Shown: piece after piece, positions 1 to 8,784 of the stretch | How the letters are laid out: each line of letters begins with the position of its first letter | How positions within the stretch are numbered: position 1 is the stretch's first letter | DNA from: Rugamonas sp045984285 | Lineage (GTDB): Bacteria > Pseudomonadota > Gammaproteobacteria > Burkholderiales > Burkholderiaceae_D | Length of the DNA: 64,000 nt | NCBI RefSeq assembly: GCF_045984285.3 | Contig: NZ_JBJQIK030000003.1 | Location: 620,001-684,000 of the forward strand | Reading direction: 5' to 3' | The notes under the pieces: generated by a model | The model's database searches: none | What the model was told of the DNA's origin: nothing | What the model saw: only the letters and a program-made list of their open reading frames with translations | Translations under genes and position numbers: made by a program

Positions 1-99
1 CCGCTGCCGGCGCCCGGCCTGCCTGTGGACGCGGGGTCCCGATTTCTGGACACGCATGACCCGATCCAGCCTTCCCGCCAACCGCGCTGGCCAACGTCT

Positions 100-1251
100 A
101 TGACACCCGAACTGCCATTCCTGCCATTTTCCCGTCCCACCATCGACGAGGCCACCATCGCCGGCGTCGGCGATGTGCTGCGCTCCGGCTGGATCACCAG
201 CGGCCCAAAAGTACGCGAATTCGAGCAGCAGCTGTCCGCCTGTTTCGGCGGGCGTCCCGTGCTCACTTTTAATTCCGGCACCAGCACCATGGAAGTCGCG
301 CTGCGCGTGGCAGGCATCGGGCTTGGCCACGAGGTCATCACCACGCCGATTTCCTGGCCGGCCACAGCGAATGTGATCCTGGCCGTGGGAGCGACGCCGG
401 TGTTCGCCGATATCGACCCGGTCACACGCAACATCGACCTGGACCGGCTGGAGGCGGCGATCACGCCGCGTACGCGCGCGCTGATGCCGGTCCACTTGTC
501 GGGCCTGCCGGTGGACATGGAGCGGCTGTACCAGATCGCCGCGCGCCACCGGCTACGCGTGATCGAGGACGCCGCACAGGCCTTCGGCTCGCGCTGGCGG
601 GGCCGGCCCATCGGCGCCTTCGGCGACCTGGTGTCGTTCAGCTTCCAGGCGAATAAGAACCTGACCACCGGCGAAGGCGGCTGCCTGGTGCTGAACAACG
701 AAGACGAGGCGGCACTTGCCGCCAGGCACCGCCTGCAGGGCGTCACCCGCAAGGGCATCGACGGCATCGATGTCGATCTCCCCGGCGGCAAGCACAATAT
801 GAGCGACATCATGGCGGCAATCGGCCTGGGCCAGCTCGCGAGCATCGAAGCCGTCACCGCGCACCGGCGCGCCTTGGCGCGCCATTACTTCGCCTGCTTC
901 GGCGACGGCTTCGAGGCTGCCAGCGGCGCCCGGCTGCCGCTGGCCGACTTCGAGCACAGCAACTGGCACCTGTTCCAGATCATCCTGCCGGACCGGGGCA
1001 GCGGTACGCGCGCCGATTTCATGGAAGCGATGGCGCGCCGGGGCATCGGCACCGGCTTCCATTACGCGCCGATTCATTTATTCAGCCTGTACCGCGCACG
1101 CGGCTACACGGAGGGCATGTTCCCGGTGGCCGAGCGCATCGGCCGCCTGACCGTCACCTTGCCGATGTTCCACGCGATGAGCTTCGACGACGTCGAGCGC
1201 GTGGTGGCGGCCGTTGAATCAATCCTGATCCATCCGCAGGTGCCGCAATGA
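100..1251 (+). CDS. arnB: UDP-4-amino-4-deoxy-L-arabinose-oxoglutarate aminotransferase ArnB
   Basis: This PLP-dependent aminotransferase converts UDP-Ara4O to UDP-Ara4N with glutamate as amino donor, in the cytoplasmic arm of the pathway that decorates lipid A with aminoarabinose. The protein is 383 aa, close to the usual ~380 aa of ArnB. The DegT/DnrJ/EryC1 fold is recognisable: an NSGTSTMEVAL cofactor loop near residue 60, EDAAQAFGS near 156-163, and the Schiff-base lysine in SFQANKN at about K186. The frame is open further upstream, but the ATG at 100 gives the normal N-terminus (MTPELPFLPFSRP). It is the first arn gene seen and overlaps arnT by ATGA. Only 99 bases lie upstream in the window, so the operon promoter may be outside it. 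Confidence 0.95.
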   Translation: MTPELPFLPFSRPTIDEATIAGVGDVLRSGWITSGPKVREFEQQLSACFGGRPVLTFNSGTSTMEVALRVAGIGLGHEVITTPISWPATANVILAVGATPVFADIDPVTRNIDLDRLEAAITPRTRALMPVHLSGLPVDMERLYQIAARHRLRVIEDAAQAFGSRWRGRPIGAFGDLVSFSFQANKNLTTGEGGCLVLNNEDEAALAARHRLQGVTRKGIDGIDVDLPGGKHNMSDIMAAIGLGQLASIEAVTAHRRALARHYFACFGDGFEAASGARLPLADFEHSNWHLFQIILPDRGSGTRADFMEAMARRGIGTGFHYAPIHLFSLYRARGYTEGMFPVAERIGRLTVTLPMFHAMSFDDVERVVAAVESILIHPQVPQ

Positions 1252-2969
1252 AACGAGATGCCATGCATGACACTCTTCACCAGCCGCTGAGCACCGGCGC
1301 CACGCCGTCCCTGTCCCCGGCGCTGCTGTGGATGCTGCTCGGCGGCTTCATCCTGCTCACGCTGGCCACGCTTGGCGTGCGCACCCTGGTGCCGCCCGAC
1401 GAGGGCCGCTACGCCGAGATCGGCCGCGAGATGTTCGCCAGCGGCGACTGGATCACCACGCGCCTGAACGGCATCAAGTATTTCGAGAAGCCGCCCCTGC
1501 AAGCATGGATGAACGCGCTGACCTTCACCCTGTTCGGCCCGGGTGAATGGCAGGCGCGCTTGTGGACCGGCTTGTGCGGCATCATCGGCGTGCTCATGAC
1601 CGCCTGGGCGGGGCGGCTGGTGTTCTCCCCCCGCGTCGGCCTGTATGCCGGCCTGGTGCTGGCGTCCAGCCTGTTCTGGCTGGCGGCGGGCCAGATCAAT
1701 TCGCTCGACATGAGCCTGTCGGGCATGATGGCCACCTGCCTGGCCGCCATGCTGATCGCCCAGCGCGATGCCGCCACAGCCGGCCAGCGCCGCGCGTGGA
1801 TGCTGCTTGCGTGGGCCGCGATGGCACTGGCGATGCTGGCCAAGGGCCTGGTCGGGGTGGTGCTGCCGGGCGCGGTGCTGGTGCTCTATGGCGCCGCCGC
1901 GCGCGACTGGCGCGTCTGGACCCGTCTTCACATGGGCAAGGGATTGCTGCTGTTCTGCGCCATCGCCGCGCCCTGGTTCATCCTGGTCGCCCAGCGCAAC
2001 CCAGAACAGCCCTGGTTCTTCTTCGTCCACGAGCACTTCGACCGTTTCCTGAGCCCCGGCCACCAGCGCGAGGCGCCCTGGTACTTTTTCATCGTGCTGC
2101 TGCTGCCTGGGCTGTTGCCCTGGCTGGGCTGGCTGCCGCACGCGCTGGCGGCCGGCGCACGGCGCAGGCCGGGCCGCTTCCAGCCGCGCCTGCTGTTGCT
2201 GATCTGGTTCGCTTTCATCCTGGTGTTTTTCAGCATGTCGAGCTCGAAGCTGCCCGGCTACATCGTGCCGGTGTTCCCGGCCTTGGCGATGCTCACGGCG
2301 CTCTGCCTGGACGACGCCGGGCGCCGCCCGCACATGGCCGCCGCCGCGCTGCTGGCGGTGATCGGCGCGCTGCTGGTGGCCGCGGCGCCGGTGGCGCTGG
2401 CAACGGGCCGGGGCGGCGTTGCGCCGGAGCTCCTGCGCAGCTACCAGCCGTGGCTGATTGCCGCCGGCTGCATCCTGCTGGGCGGCGGCGGCCTGGCCTG
2501 GTTCTACGCGGCGCGCGTCCGGCGCGATCCGGCTGTATTGACGATGGCGGTGGCCGGTTTCCTCGCCACCCACCTGGTCGTCGCCGGCTTCGAGGGATAC
2601 GGCAAGGAGCGCGCCGGCACCGCGCTGCTGCCCGCGATCCGGGCCGAACTGACGCCGTCCACCAGGCTGTACGCGGTCGGGCGCTACGAGCAGTCGCTGA
2701 CCTTCTACCTGGGCCGCCCGGCCATCCTGGTCGAATACGTGGACGAATTCGGCTTCGGGCTGCAACAGGAGCCGCACCATGCCTTGTCCGGCCTGGACGA
2801 GTTCGTCGCCCAATGGCAGCGCGGCGGCGCCGCCGGCTTGCCTGGCCTGGCCATCGCCAGTCCGGCCATGTACGAGCTGCTGCGCCAGCGCGGCGTGCCG
2901 ATGCGGCTCGTGGCGCGCGACCGGCGGCGGGTCGTGATCTCCAACCAATTGACGAAAGGACTGCCATGA
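1248..2969 (+). CDS. arnT: Undecaprenyl phosphate-alpha-L-Ara4N transferase ArnT (GT83)
   Basis: This inner-membrane glycosyltransferase moves L-Ara4N from undecaprenyl phosphate onto lipid A phosphates on the periplasmic face, which lowers negative charge and gives polymyxin resistance. It is 573 aa with about a dozen hydrophobic segments. The first periplasmic loop holds the family's catalytic acidic motif, VPPDEGRYAEIGREM, near residues 46-60, followed by WITTRLNGIKYFEKPPLQAW. The C-terminal ~120 aa form a soluble domain, as in other ArnT proteins. The start overlaps the arnB stop (ATGA); a second in-frame ATG lies five codons in. The annotation as lipid A ArnT rather than a generic PMT-family enzyme rests on its place between arnB and arnC. 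Confidence 0.93.
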   Translation: MKRDAMHDTLHQPLSTGATPSLSPALLWMLLGGFILLTLATLGVRTLVPPDEGRYAEIGREMFASGDWITTRLNGIKYFEKPPLQAWMNALTFTLFGPGEWQARLWTGLCGIIGVLMTAWAGRLVFSPRVGLYAGLVLASSLFWLAAGQINSLDMSLSGMMATCLAAMLIAQRDAATAGQRRAWMLLAWAAMALAMLAKGLVGVVLPGAVLVLYGAAARDWRVWTRLHMGKGLLLFCAIAAPWFILVAQRNPEQPWFFFVHEHFDRFLSPGHQREAPWYFFIVLLLPGLLPWLGWLPHALAAGARRRPGRFQPRLLLLIWFAFILVFFSMSSSKLPGYIVPVFPALAMLTALCLDDAGRRPHMAAAALLAVIGALLVAAAPVALATGRGGVAPELLRSYQPWLIAAGCILLGGGGLAWFYAARVRRDPAVLTMAVAGFLATHLVVAGFEGYGKERAGTALLPAIRAELTPSTRLYAVGRYEQSLTFYLGRPAILVEYVDEFGFGLQQEPHHALSGLDEFVAQWQRGGAAGLPGLAIASPAMYELLRQRGVPMRLVARDRRRVVISNQLTKGLP

Positions 2970-3013
2970 GGGCGGCTGTGTTGACTGTATTACCCCGGGC
3001 GGTGTTCCGATGA
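2966..3013 (+). CDS. 15-codon ORF linking arnT and arnC
   Basis: The ORF encodes MRAAVLTVLPRAVFR. Its ATG overlaps the arnT stop (ATGA) and its TGA overlaps the arnC ATG (ATGA), so it bridges the 40-base gap exactly. AAAGGA lies about five bases before its ATG, whereas arnC has only a weak ribosome-binding sequence of its own. I infer a translational coupler rather than a functional peptide. A chance ORF is possible. Confidence 0.4.
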   Translation: MRAAVLTVLPRAVFR

Positions 3014-3978
3014 CGCCCGAATTGTCCATTATCATTCCGGTCTATAACGAGGAGCAGGGATTGCCCGGCCTGTTCGCGCGCCTCTACGCTGCGCTCGACG
3101 CGCTGCACACCAGCTACGAGATCGTGTTCGTCAACGACGGCAGCCGGGATGCCTCGGCCTCGCTGCTGGGCGAGCAGTTCCGCCGGCGGCCCGACGTCAC
3201 CCGCGTGGTGCTATTCAATGGCAATTATGGCCAGCATATGGCGATCCTGGCCGGCTTCCAGTGCGCGCGCGGCGAGATCATTGTGACCCTCGACGCCGAC
3301 CTGCAAAACCCGCCCGAGGAGATCGGAAAGCTGGTCGGCCTGGTCCGCGCGGGCCATGACTATGTGGGCTCGATCCGGCGCGTGCGCCAGGATTCGGCCT
3401 GGCGCACGCTGGCGTCGAAGGCAATGAACCGGATGCGCGAACGCATCACCAGCGTCCGCATCACCGACCAGGGAAATATGCTGCGCGCCTACAGCCGCAA
3501 CGTCGTCGACCTGGTCAATCAATGCGAGGAGGTCAACACCTTCGTGCCGGCGCTGGCCTACATCTTCGCGCGCAACCCGGCCGAGGTCGTGGTCGGGCAC
3601 GAGGAGCGCGCGGCCGGCGCATCGAAGTATTCCTTCTACAGCCTGGTAAGGCTCAACTTCGACCTGGTGACTGGCTTCTCGCTGGTTCCGCTGCAACTAT
3701 TCTCGATGCTGGGGATGGCCCTGTCGGGCGCCTCCGGCATATTGGTGCTCGTGCTCCTGGCGCGCCGGCTGCTGCTTGGCGCCGAGGCCGAAGGCACGTT
3801 CACACTGTTTGCGCTCCTGTTCTTCATGATGGGCGTGATCCTGTTCGGCATCGGCTTGCTGGGCGAGTACATCGGCCGCATCTATCAGCAGGTGCGTGCG
3901 CGGCCACGCTATGTAGTGCAAACCATCCTCGAGGAACGGACTCCGGTGGCGCGGCTGCAGCGCGGGGCCGGGCGATGA
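3010..3978 (+). CDS. arnC: Undecaprenyl-phosphate 4-deoxy-4-formamido-L-arabinose transferase ArnC
   Basis: This GT2 glycosyltransferase transfers formylated L-Ara4N from UDP to undecaprenyl phosphate on the cytoplasmic face of the inner membrane. The protein is 322 aa, the normal ArnC length. The N-terminal GT-A domain shows IIIPVYNEEQGL, FVNDGSRD and the DXD-type metal site TLDADLQNPPEE near residues 95-106. Two C-terminal hydrophobic segments at about 230-255 and 270-295 form the membrane anchor typical of polyprenyl-phosphate GT2 enzymes. It follows arnT through a 15-codon ORF and overlaps the next gene by ATGA. A DPM1- or GtrB-like polyprenyl glycosyltransferase would look alike; the operon context decides for ArnC. 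Confidence 0.93.
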   Translation: MTPELSIIIPVYNEEQGLPGLFARLYAALDALHTSYEIVFVNDGSRDASASLLGEQFRRRPDVTRVVLFNGNYGQHMAILAGFQCARGEIIVTLDADLQNPPEEIGKLVGLVRAGHDYVGSIRRVRQDSAWRTLASKAMNRMRERITSVRITDQGNMLRAYSRNVVDLVNQCEEVNTFVPALAYIFARNPAEVVVGHEERAAGASKYSFYSLVRLNFDLVTGFSLVPLQLFSMLGMALSGASGILVLVLLARRLLLGAEAEGTFTLFALLFFMMGVILFGIGLLGEYIGRIYQQVRARPRYVVQTILEERTPVARLQRGAGR

Positions 3979-4886
3979 AGGCGCGCGCCGTGGTGTTCGC
4001 CTATCACGAGGTCGGCGTGCGCTGCCTGCAGGTGCTGCTGGCCGGCGGCGTCGATGTCGCGCTGGTCCTCACCCACGACGACGATCCGGCCGAGAACATC
4101 TGGTATGGCTCGGTGCGGGCCTTGTGCCGCGAGCGTGGCATCGCTACTGCAGTTTATGCCGATCCCACCGATCCGGCCCTGCTGGCGGCCGTGCGCGCGG
4201 CGCGGCCGGATTTCCTCTTCAGCTTTTATTACCGCCACCTGCTGCCGGCGGCCGTGCTGGCCGTGGCGCCGGCCTACAACATGCACGGCTCCCTGCTGCC
4301 GGAATTCCGCGGCCGCGCGCCCATCAACTGGGCGGTGCTGCATGGCGCCGACCGCACCGGCGCCACGCTGCACGAGATGACCGTCAAGCCCGATGCGGGC
4401 GCCATCGTGGCTCAGACAGCCGTGCCCATCCTGCCCGACGACACCGCCTTCGAGGTCTTCGGCAAGGTCACTGTGGCAGCCGAACAGACCTTGTGGGGCG
4501 TGCTGCCGGCGCTGCTGGCAGGCACCGCGCCGCGCCGCTGCAACGACCTGCAGCAAGGGAGCTACTTCGGCGCGCGCACGCCGGCCGATGGCCGCATCGA
4601 CTGGCACGCCGACGCGCAGACCGTCTATAACCTGCACCGCGCGGTGGCGCCGCCCTACCCTGGCGCCCACACGCGGCTGGGCGGCGTGCTACTGACGCTG
4701 GCGCGGGCGCGCCTGATGCCGGGCCGCCTGGCGTCCGGCATGGCGCCCGGCCTTGCGGTGCTCGACGGCCGGATCGTCGGCGTGTGCGGCGACGGACGCA
4801 TGCTCGCCATCACCTCATTGCTGGACGGCCTGACCGAAGTATCGCCTCAACAGTTACAAACCATGCTCACCCGGAACCACCCATGA
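3975..4886 (+). CDS. arnA: UDP-L-Ara4N formyltransferase (stand-alone ArnA N-terminal domain)
   Basis: This enzyme formylates UDP-L-Ara4N with 10-formyltetrahydrofolate, the step before ArnC. It is 303 aa and matches only the first half of the bifunctional enterobacterial ArnA (about 660 aa). The formyltransferase catalytic triad is present at the same numbering as in E. coli ArnA: N102 and H104 in YNMHGSLLPEFRGR, and D140 in TVKPDAGAIV. The start at 3975 overlaps the arnC stop (ATGA). The frame is open far upstream, but MKARAVVFAYHEVG is the family N-terminus. The decarboxylase half follows as a separate gene with an ATGA overlap, so the two activities are made as separate polypeptides, probably in matched amounts. 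Confidence 0.93.
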   Translation: MKARAVVFAYHEVGVRCLQVLLAGGVDVALVLTHDDDPAENIWYGSVRALCRERGIATAVYADPTDPALLAAVRAARPDFLFSFYYRHLLPAAVLAVAPAYNMHGSLLPEFRGRAPINWAVLHGADRTGATLHEMTVKPDAGAIVAQTAVPILPDDTAFEVFGKVTVAAEQTLWGVLPALLAGTAPRRCNDLQQGSYFGARTPADGRIDWHADAQTVYNLHRAVAPPYPGAHTRLGGVLLTLARARLMPGRLASGMAPGLAVLDGRIVGVCGDGRMLAITSLLDGLTEVSPQQLQTMLTRNHP

Positions 4887-5935
4887 AAAAAGTCCTTATC
4901 CTCGGCGTCAACGGCTTCATCGGCCACCACCTGTCCAAGCGCATCCTCGAAACTACCGAGTGGGAAGTGTTCGGCATGGACATGCACAGCGACCGCATTA
5001 CGTCCCTGCTGGAGAACCCGGCCTACAGGCCTCGCATGCACTTCTACGAGGGCGACATCACTATCAACAAGGAGTGGATCGAGTATCACGTGAAGAAGTG
5101 CGACGTGATCGTGCCGCTGGTGGCGATCGCCACGCCCTCGACCTATGTCACGCAGCCGCTGCGCGTGTTCGAGCTCGATTTCGAGGCGAACCTGCCCATC
5201 GTGCGCGCCGCCGCCCGCTACGGCAAGCACCTGGTATTCCCGTCGACCTCCGAGGTGTACGGCATGTGCCGCGACGAGGAATTCGACGCGGAGCGCTCCG
5301 AGCTGGTTTGCGGCCCGATCAACAAACCGCGCTGGATCTATTCCAACGCCAAGCAATTGATGGACCGCGTGATCTGGGGCTACGGCATGGAGGGCCTGAA
5401 CTTCACGCTGTTCCGCCCATTCAACTGGATCGGCGCCGGGCTCGACTCCATCCACAGCACCAAGGAGGGCTCGTCGCGCGTGGTGACGCAGTTCTTCGGC
5501 CATATCGTGCGCGGCGAAGCGATCTCGCTGGTCGACGGCGGCGCGCAACAGCGCGCCTTCACCTACGTCGACGACGGCATCGACGCGCTGGTGCGCATCA
5601 TCGCCAACGCCGGCGGCGTCGCCAGCGGAAAAATCTATAACATCGGCAATCCGGCCAACAATTATTCGATCCGCGAACTGGCCACGATGATGCTGGCCCT
5701 GGGCGCCGACTATCCCGAGTACGCGGAGGCGGCGCGCCGGGTACGCATCGTCGAGACCAGCGCCCAGGCTTACTACGGCGCCGGCTACCAGGACGTGCAG
5801 AAGCGTGTGCCGAAAATCGCCAACACCTGCGAGGACCTGGGCTGGCGGCCGGTAACGGACATGGCCACCGCGCTGCGCCATATCTTCGATGCCTACCGCG
5901 GCCAGGTGCTGCAAGCCCGCGCGCTGATCGACTGA
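4883..5935 (+). CDS. UDP-glucuronate C4 decarboxylase (stand-alone ArnA C-terminal domain)
   Basis: This extended short-chain dehydrogenase oxidises and decarboxylates UDP-glucuronate to UDP-Ara4O using NAD+. It is 350 aa and matches the second half of E. coli ArnA. It has the Rossmann motif GVNGFIGHHL at residues 8-17, FPSTSEVYG, and the active-site YSNAK followed by QLMDRVIWGYG. The QDVQKRVPKI segment carries the arginine equivalent to R619 of E. coli ArnA, the residue tied to decarboxylation, so this is not just an epimerase. The start overlaps the formyltransferase stop (ATGA) and the stop overlaps the arnD start by one base. Its substrate is supplied by the ugd gene at the end of the operon. 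Confidence 0.92.
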   Translation: MKKVLILGVNGFIGHHLSKRILETTEWEVFGMDMHSDRITSLLENPAYRPRMHFYEGDITINKEWIEYHVKKCDVIVPLVAIATPSTYVTQPLRVFELDFEANLPIVRAAARYGKHLVFPSTSEVYGMCRDEEFDAERSELVCGPINKPRWIYSNAKQLMDRVIWGYGMEGLNFTLFRPFNWIGAGLDSIHSTKEGSSRVVTQFFGHIVRGEAISLVDGGAQQRAFTYVDDGIDALVRIIANAGGVASGKIYNIGNPANNYSIRELATMMLALGADYPEYAEAARRVRIVETSAQAYYGAGYQDVQKRVPKIANTCEDLGWRPVTDMATALRHIFDAYRGQVLQARALID

Positions 5936-6897
5936 TGGACGCGACCGCCCCGCTGCTGACGCTCAAGATCGACGTCGACACCTACCGCGGCACCCGGTTT
6001 GGCGTGCGCCACCTGGTGCGCATGCTGCGCGCGCGCCAGGCCAACGCCACCTTCCTGTTCTCGCTTGGCCCGGACCATACCGGATGGGCGCTGCGGCGCG
6101 CCCTGCGGCCGGGCTTCTTCAGCAAGGTGGCGCGCACTTCGGTGATCGGCCATTACGGATGGAAGACACTGATGTACGGCACCCTGCTGCCCGGCCCCGA
6201 CATCGGGGCGCGCTGCGCCGGCGAGCTGCGCGCCGTGCGCGACGCCGGCTTCGAATGCGGCATCCACACCTGGGACCACGCGCTGTGGCAGGACAACGCC
6301 GCCGCGCGCGGCGACGCCTGGACCCAGGCCCAGATGGACCAGGCGGCGCGGCGCTACGCCGCCGTGTTCGGCGTGCCGCCGCATACCCATGGCGCGGCAG
6401 GCTGGCAGATGAACGCCGCCGCCTTCGCCGCGCATGACACGGCCGGCTACCTGTACGCATCCGACGGCCGCGCCGCGCTCGATGCGCGCGGCGCGCTGTG
6501 CGATCCCGGCAGCGGCCCGCACCGGCTGCTGGCCGGCGGCCGTCTGCTGCGCTGCGTCCAGCTGCCGACCACGTTGCCGACGCTGGACGAATTGCTGGGG
6601 CGCGAGATTGACGGCCGCCTGATCACGGCCGGCAACGTGGCCGGCCATCTGCTGTCGCTCACGGCCGCCGGCCCGCGCGATCATGTCTACACGCTGCACG
6701 CGGAGCTCGAGGGCCAGAAACTGGCGCCGGTATTCGAGCGCCTGCTCGACGGCTGGCTCGCGCAAGGCTACCGCCTGGCTTCCATGGCCGACTACTACGA
6801 GAAGATCAGACACGCGCCGCTGCCCGCGCTGCCGTGGGGCTGGGGCGAGGTGCCCGGGCGCTCGGGGCGGGTGCTGATGCAGGGTGGCGTGCCATGA
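5935..6897 (+). CDS. arnD: 4-deoxy-4-formamido-L-arabinose-phosphoundecaprenol deformylase ArnD
   Basis: ArnD removes the formyl group from undecaprenyl-phosphate-L-Ara4FN, making the reaction sequence irreversible before the lipid is flipped. The protein is 320 aa with a NodB/polysaccharide-deacetylase fold. Metal-binding residues are visible as the early aspartates in LKIDVDTYRGTRFGV and the histidines in GIHTWDHALWQD around residue 107-115. The HAELEG segment near residue 255 is also typical. It has no signal peptide, in line with a cytoplasmic-face enzyme. The ATG shares one base with the preceding stop, and the gene overlaps the following gtrA-like gene by ATGA. Confidence 0.93.
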   Translation: MDATAPLLTLKIDVDTYRGTRFGVRHLVRMLRARQANATFLFSLGPDHTGWALRRALRPGFFSKVARTSVIGHYGWKTLMYGTLLPGPDIGARCAGELRAVRDAGFECGIHTWDHALWQDNAAARGDAWTQAQMDQAARRYAAVFGVPPHTHGAAGWQMNAAAFAAHDTAGYLYASDGRAALDARGALCDPGSGPHRLLAGGRLLRCVQLPTTLPTLDELLGREIDGRLITAGNVAGHLLSLTAAGPRDHVYTLHAELEGQKLAPVFERLLDGWLAQGYRLASMADYYEKIRHAPLPALPWGWGEVPGRSGRVLMQGGVP

Positions 6898-7307
6898 GCC
6901 GGGCCGCGCCTGCTGCCCCGGCGGCGTCGCTGCCGGCGCAGTTCCTTCGCTTCGCCATGGTCGGCGCCACAGGGACGGCGGTGCAGTACCTGGTGCTGTG
7001 GCTTGGCGTTGAACGCTGCGGCCAGGATGCAGCCACCGCCTCCGGCGCCGGCTATGTGCTCGGCACGCTGGTCAACTATGCATTGAATTATTTCCTGACC
7101 TTCGGCAGCGAGCAGCTGCACCGGCGCGCGGCCAGCCGCTACTTCACCGTACTGGGCCTGGGCTGGTGCCTGAATACCGCGCTGGTGTGGCTGCTGGTGC
7201 GCGAACTGCACTGGCACTACTGGAGCGCGCAGGTGCTGGCCACTGGACTGGGCCTGTTGTGGAACTTCGCCGGCAGCCGCTGGTGGGCGTTCCGCGCTGG
7301 GCCTTAG
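6894..7307 (+). CDS. GtrA-family four-helix membrane protein in the arn operon (possible lipid-linked sugar flippase)
   Basis: This is a 137 aa inner-membrane protein with four hydrophobic segments and the GtrA-type start FLRFAMVGATGTAVQYLVLW, with NYALNYFLTFGSEQLH in the central loop. GtrA proteins are linked to flipping of undecaprenyl-phosphate sugars. E. coli uses the ArnE/ArnF pair to flip undecaprenyl-phosphate-Ara4N, and neither gene is seen in this operon. The position, translationally coupled to arnD and followed by ugd, suggests this protein replaces ArnEF; that role is inference. The start at 6894 overlaps the arnD stop; the frame is open for 60 more bases upstream, inside arnD. 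Confidence 0.85.
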   Translation: MSRAAPAAPAASLPAQFLRFAMVGATGTAVQYLVLWLGVERCGQDAATASGAGYVLGTLVNYALNYFLTFGSEQLHRRAASRYFTVLGLGWCLNTALVWLLVRELHWHYWSAQVLATGLGLLWNFAGSRWWAFRAGP

Positions 7308-7344
7308 CGAACCAAATTTCCAACCGATTGAATAGGGTACCATC

Positions 7345-8754
7345 ATGAAAATCACCATCATCGGCACCGGCTACGTTGGCCTGGTGACGGGCGCCTGCCT
7401 GGCCGAGCTGGGCAATGACGTCGTCTGCCTCGATATCGACCAGAACAAGATCGCGCTGCTCAATGGCGGCGGCATGCCGATCCATGAGCCGGGCCTGGAG
7501 GAGCTCGTCGCCCGCAACCGCGAGGCCGGCCGCCTGCGTTTTTCGAGCGACATCGCCGCCGCCGTGGCGCACGGCGACCTGCAGTTCATCGCCGTCGGCA
7601 CCCCGCCCGACGAGGACGGCGCCGCAGACCTGCGCCATGTGCTGGCGGCCGCGCGCGAGATCGGCCGCCACATGCAGGGCTTCAAGGTCGTCATCGACAA
7701 GTCCACGGTGCCGGTCGGTACCGGGGAGCGCGTTGCCGCCACGATCCGCGCGCAACTGGCCGCGCGCCCGGATGGTGGCGGCGGCGCGAGCTTCTCGGTG
7801 GTGTCCAATCCCGAGTTCCTCAAGGAGGGCGCGGCAGTTGACGATTTCATGCGCCCCGACCGCATCGTCATCGGTTGCGACGACAGCAGCGAGGGCGAGC
7901 GCGCACGCGAACTGCTGCGCAAGCTCTACCGGCCGTTCAACCGCAACCGCGAGCGCACCCACTGGATGGACGTGCGCTCGGCCGAGTTTACCAAATACGC
8001 GGCCAACGCCATGCTGGCCACCCGCATCTCGTTCATGAACGAACTGGCCAACCTGGCCGACCAGGTCGGCGTGGACATCGAGGCGGTGCGCCATGGCATT
8101 GGTTCGGACCCGCGCATCGGCCACAGTTTCCTGTACGCCGGCGCTGGTTACGGCGGCTCGTGCTTCCCCAAGGACGTGCGGGCGCTGGAACGCACGGCGC
8201 GCGAGTTCGGCCAGGAACTGTTGATCATGAGCGCGGTCGAGGCCGTGAATCAGCGCCAGAAATTACTGCTGGGGCAAAAGATTGTCGAGCGCTTCGGCGG
8301 CGACCTGCGCGGCCGGCATTTTGCCGTCTGGGGCCTGGCGTTCAAGCCCGGCACCGACGACATGCGCGAGGCGCCCGCGCGCACCCTGCTGCGCCGCCTG
8401 CTCGACGCCGGCGCGACGGTTGCGGTGTATGATCCGGTCGCAATGCCTGAAGCGCGCCGTGCCCTGCCCCTGGACCTGGACCGCGAGCAAATGGAGCGGG
8501 TGCGCTTCGCCGCCAGTCCGCTCGACGCCGTGGCCGGCGCCGACGCGCTGGTTATCGTCACCGAGTGGAAGGCGTTCCGCAGCCCCGATTTCGGCAAGAT
8601 CAAGACGGCCCTGCGCCAGCCGCTGGTCTTCGATGGCCGCAATCTGTTCGAGCCGGAGGCAATGGACGAGTACGGCATTGAATACCACGGCATCGGCCGC
8701 GCCTCGCAAACCGTGGCCGGCATCGCGGAGTCGCCGTGCCGCGCGGCCGCGTAG
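7345..8754 (+). CDS. ugd: UDP-glucose 6-dehydrogenase
   Basis: This enzyme makes UDP-glucuronate from UDP-glucose with two NAD+, feeding the decarboxylase encoded earlier in the operon. It is 469 aa. The N-terminal Rossmann motif is IIGTGYVGLVTGACLAELG (residues 5-23), and the catalytic cysteine is C273 in GYGGSCFPKD. The central segment FTKYAANAMLATRISFMNE and the C-terminal UDP-binding domain with FAVWGLAFKPGTDDMREAP are typical of the family. It lies 37 bases after the gtrA-like gene on the same strand and is probably co-transcribed. UDP-glucuronate may also serve other surface polysaccharides, so this gene's role may not be limited to Ara4N. Confidence 0.95.
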   Translation: MKITIIGTGYVGLVTGACLAELGNDVVCLDIDQNKIALLNGGGMPIHEPGLEELVARNREAGRLRFSSDIAAAVAHGDLQFIAVGTPPDEDGAADLRHVLAAAREIGRHMQGFKVVIDKSTVPVGTGERVAATIRAQLAARPDGGGGASFSVVSNPEFLKEGAAVDDFMRPDRIVIGCDDSSEGERARELLRKLYRPFNRNRERTHWMDVRSAEFTKYAANAMLATRISFMNELANLADQVGVDIEAVRHGIGSDPRIGHSFLYAGAGYGGSCFPKDVRALERTAREFGQELLIMSAVEAVNQRQKLLLGQKIVERFGGDLRGRHFAVWGLAFKPGTDDMREAPARTLLRRLLDAGATVAVYDPVAMPEARRALPLDLDREQMERVRFAASPLDAVAGADALVIVTEWKAFRSPDFGKIKTALRQPLVFDGRNLFEPEAMDEYGIEYHGIGRASQTVAGIAESPCRAAA

Positions 8755-8784
8755 AGGCAGCGGCCCGGGCCAGAACCGGCGGGT

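Noticed and set aside
25..99. Extended N-terminus of ArnB or a PmrA box before arnB
   Set aside because: The extra codons do not resemble ArnB, and no direct repeat of the PmrA type is visible in the 99 bases available.
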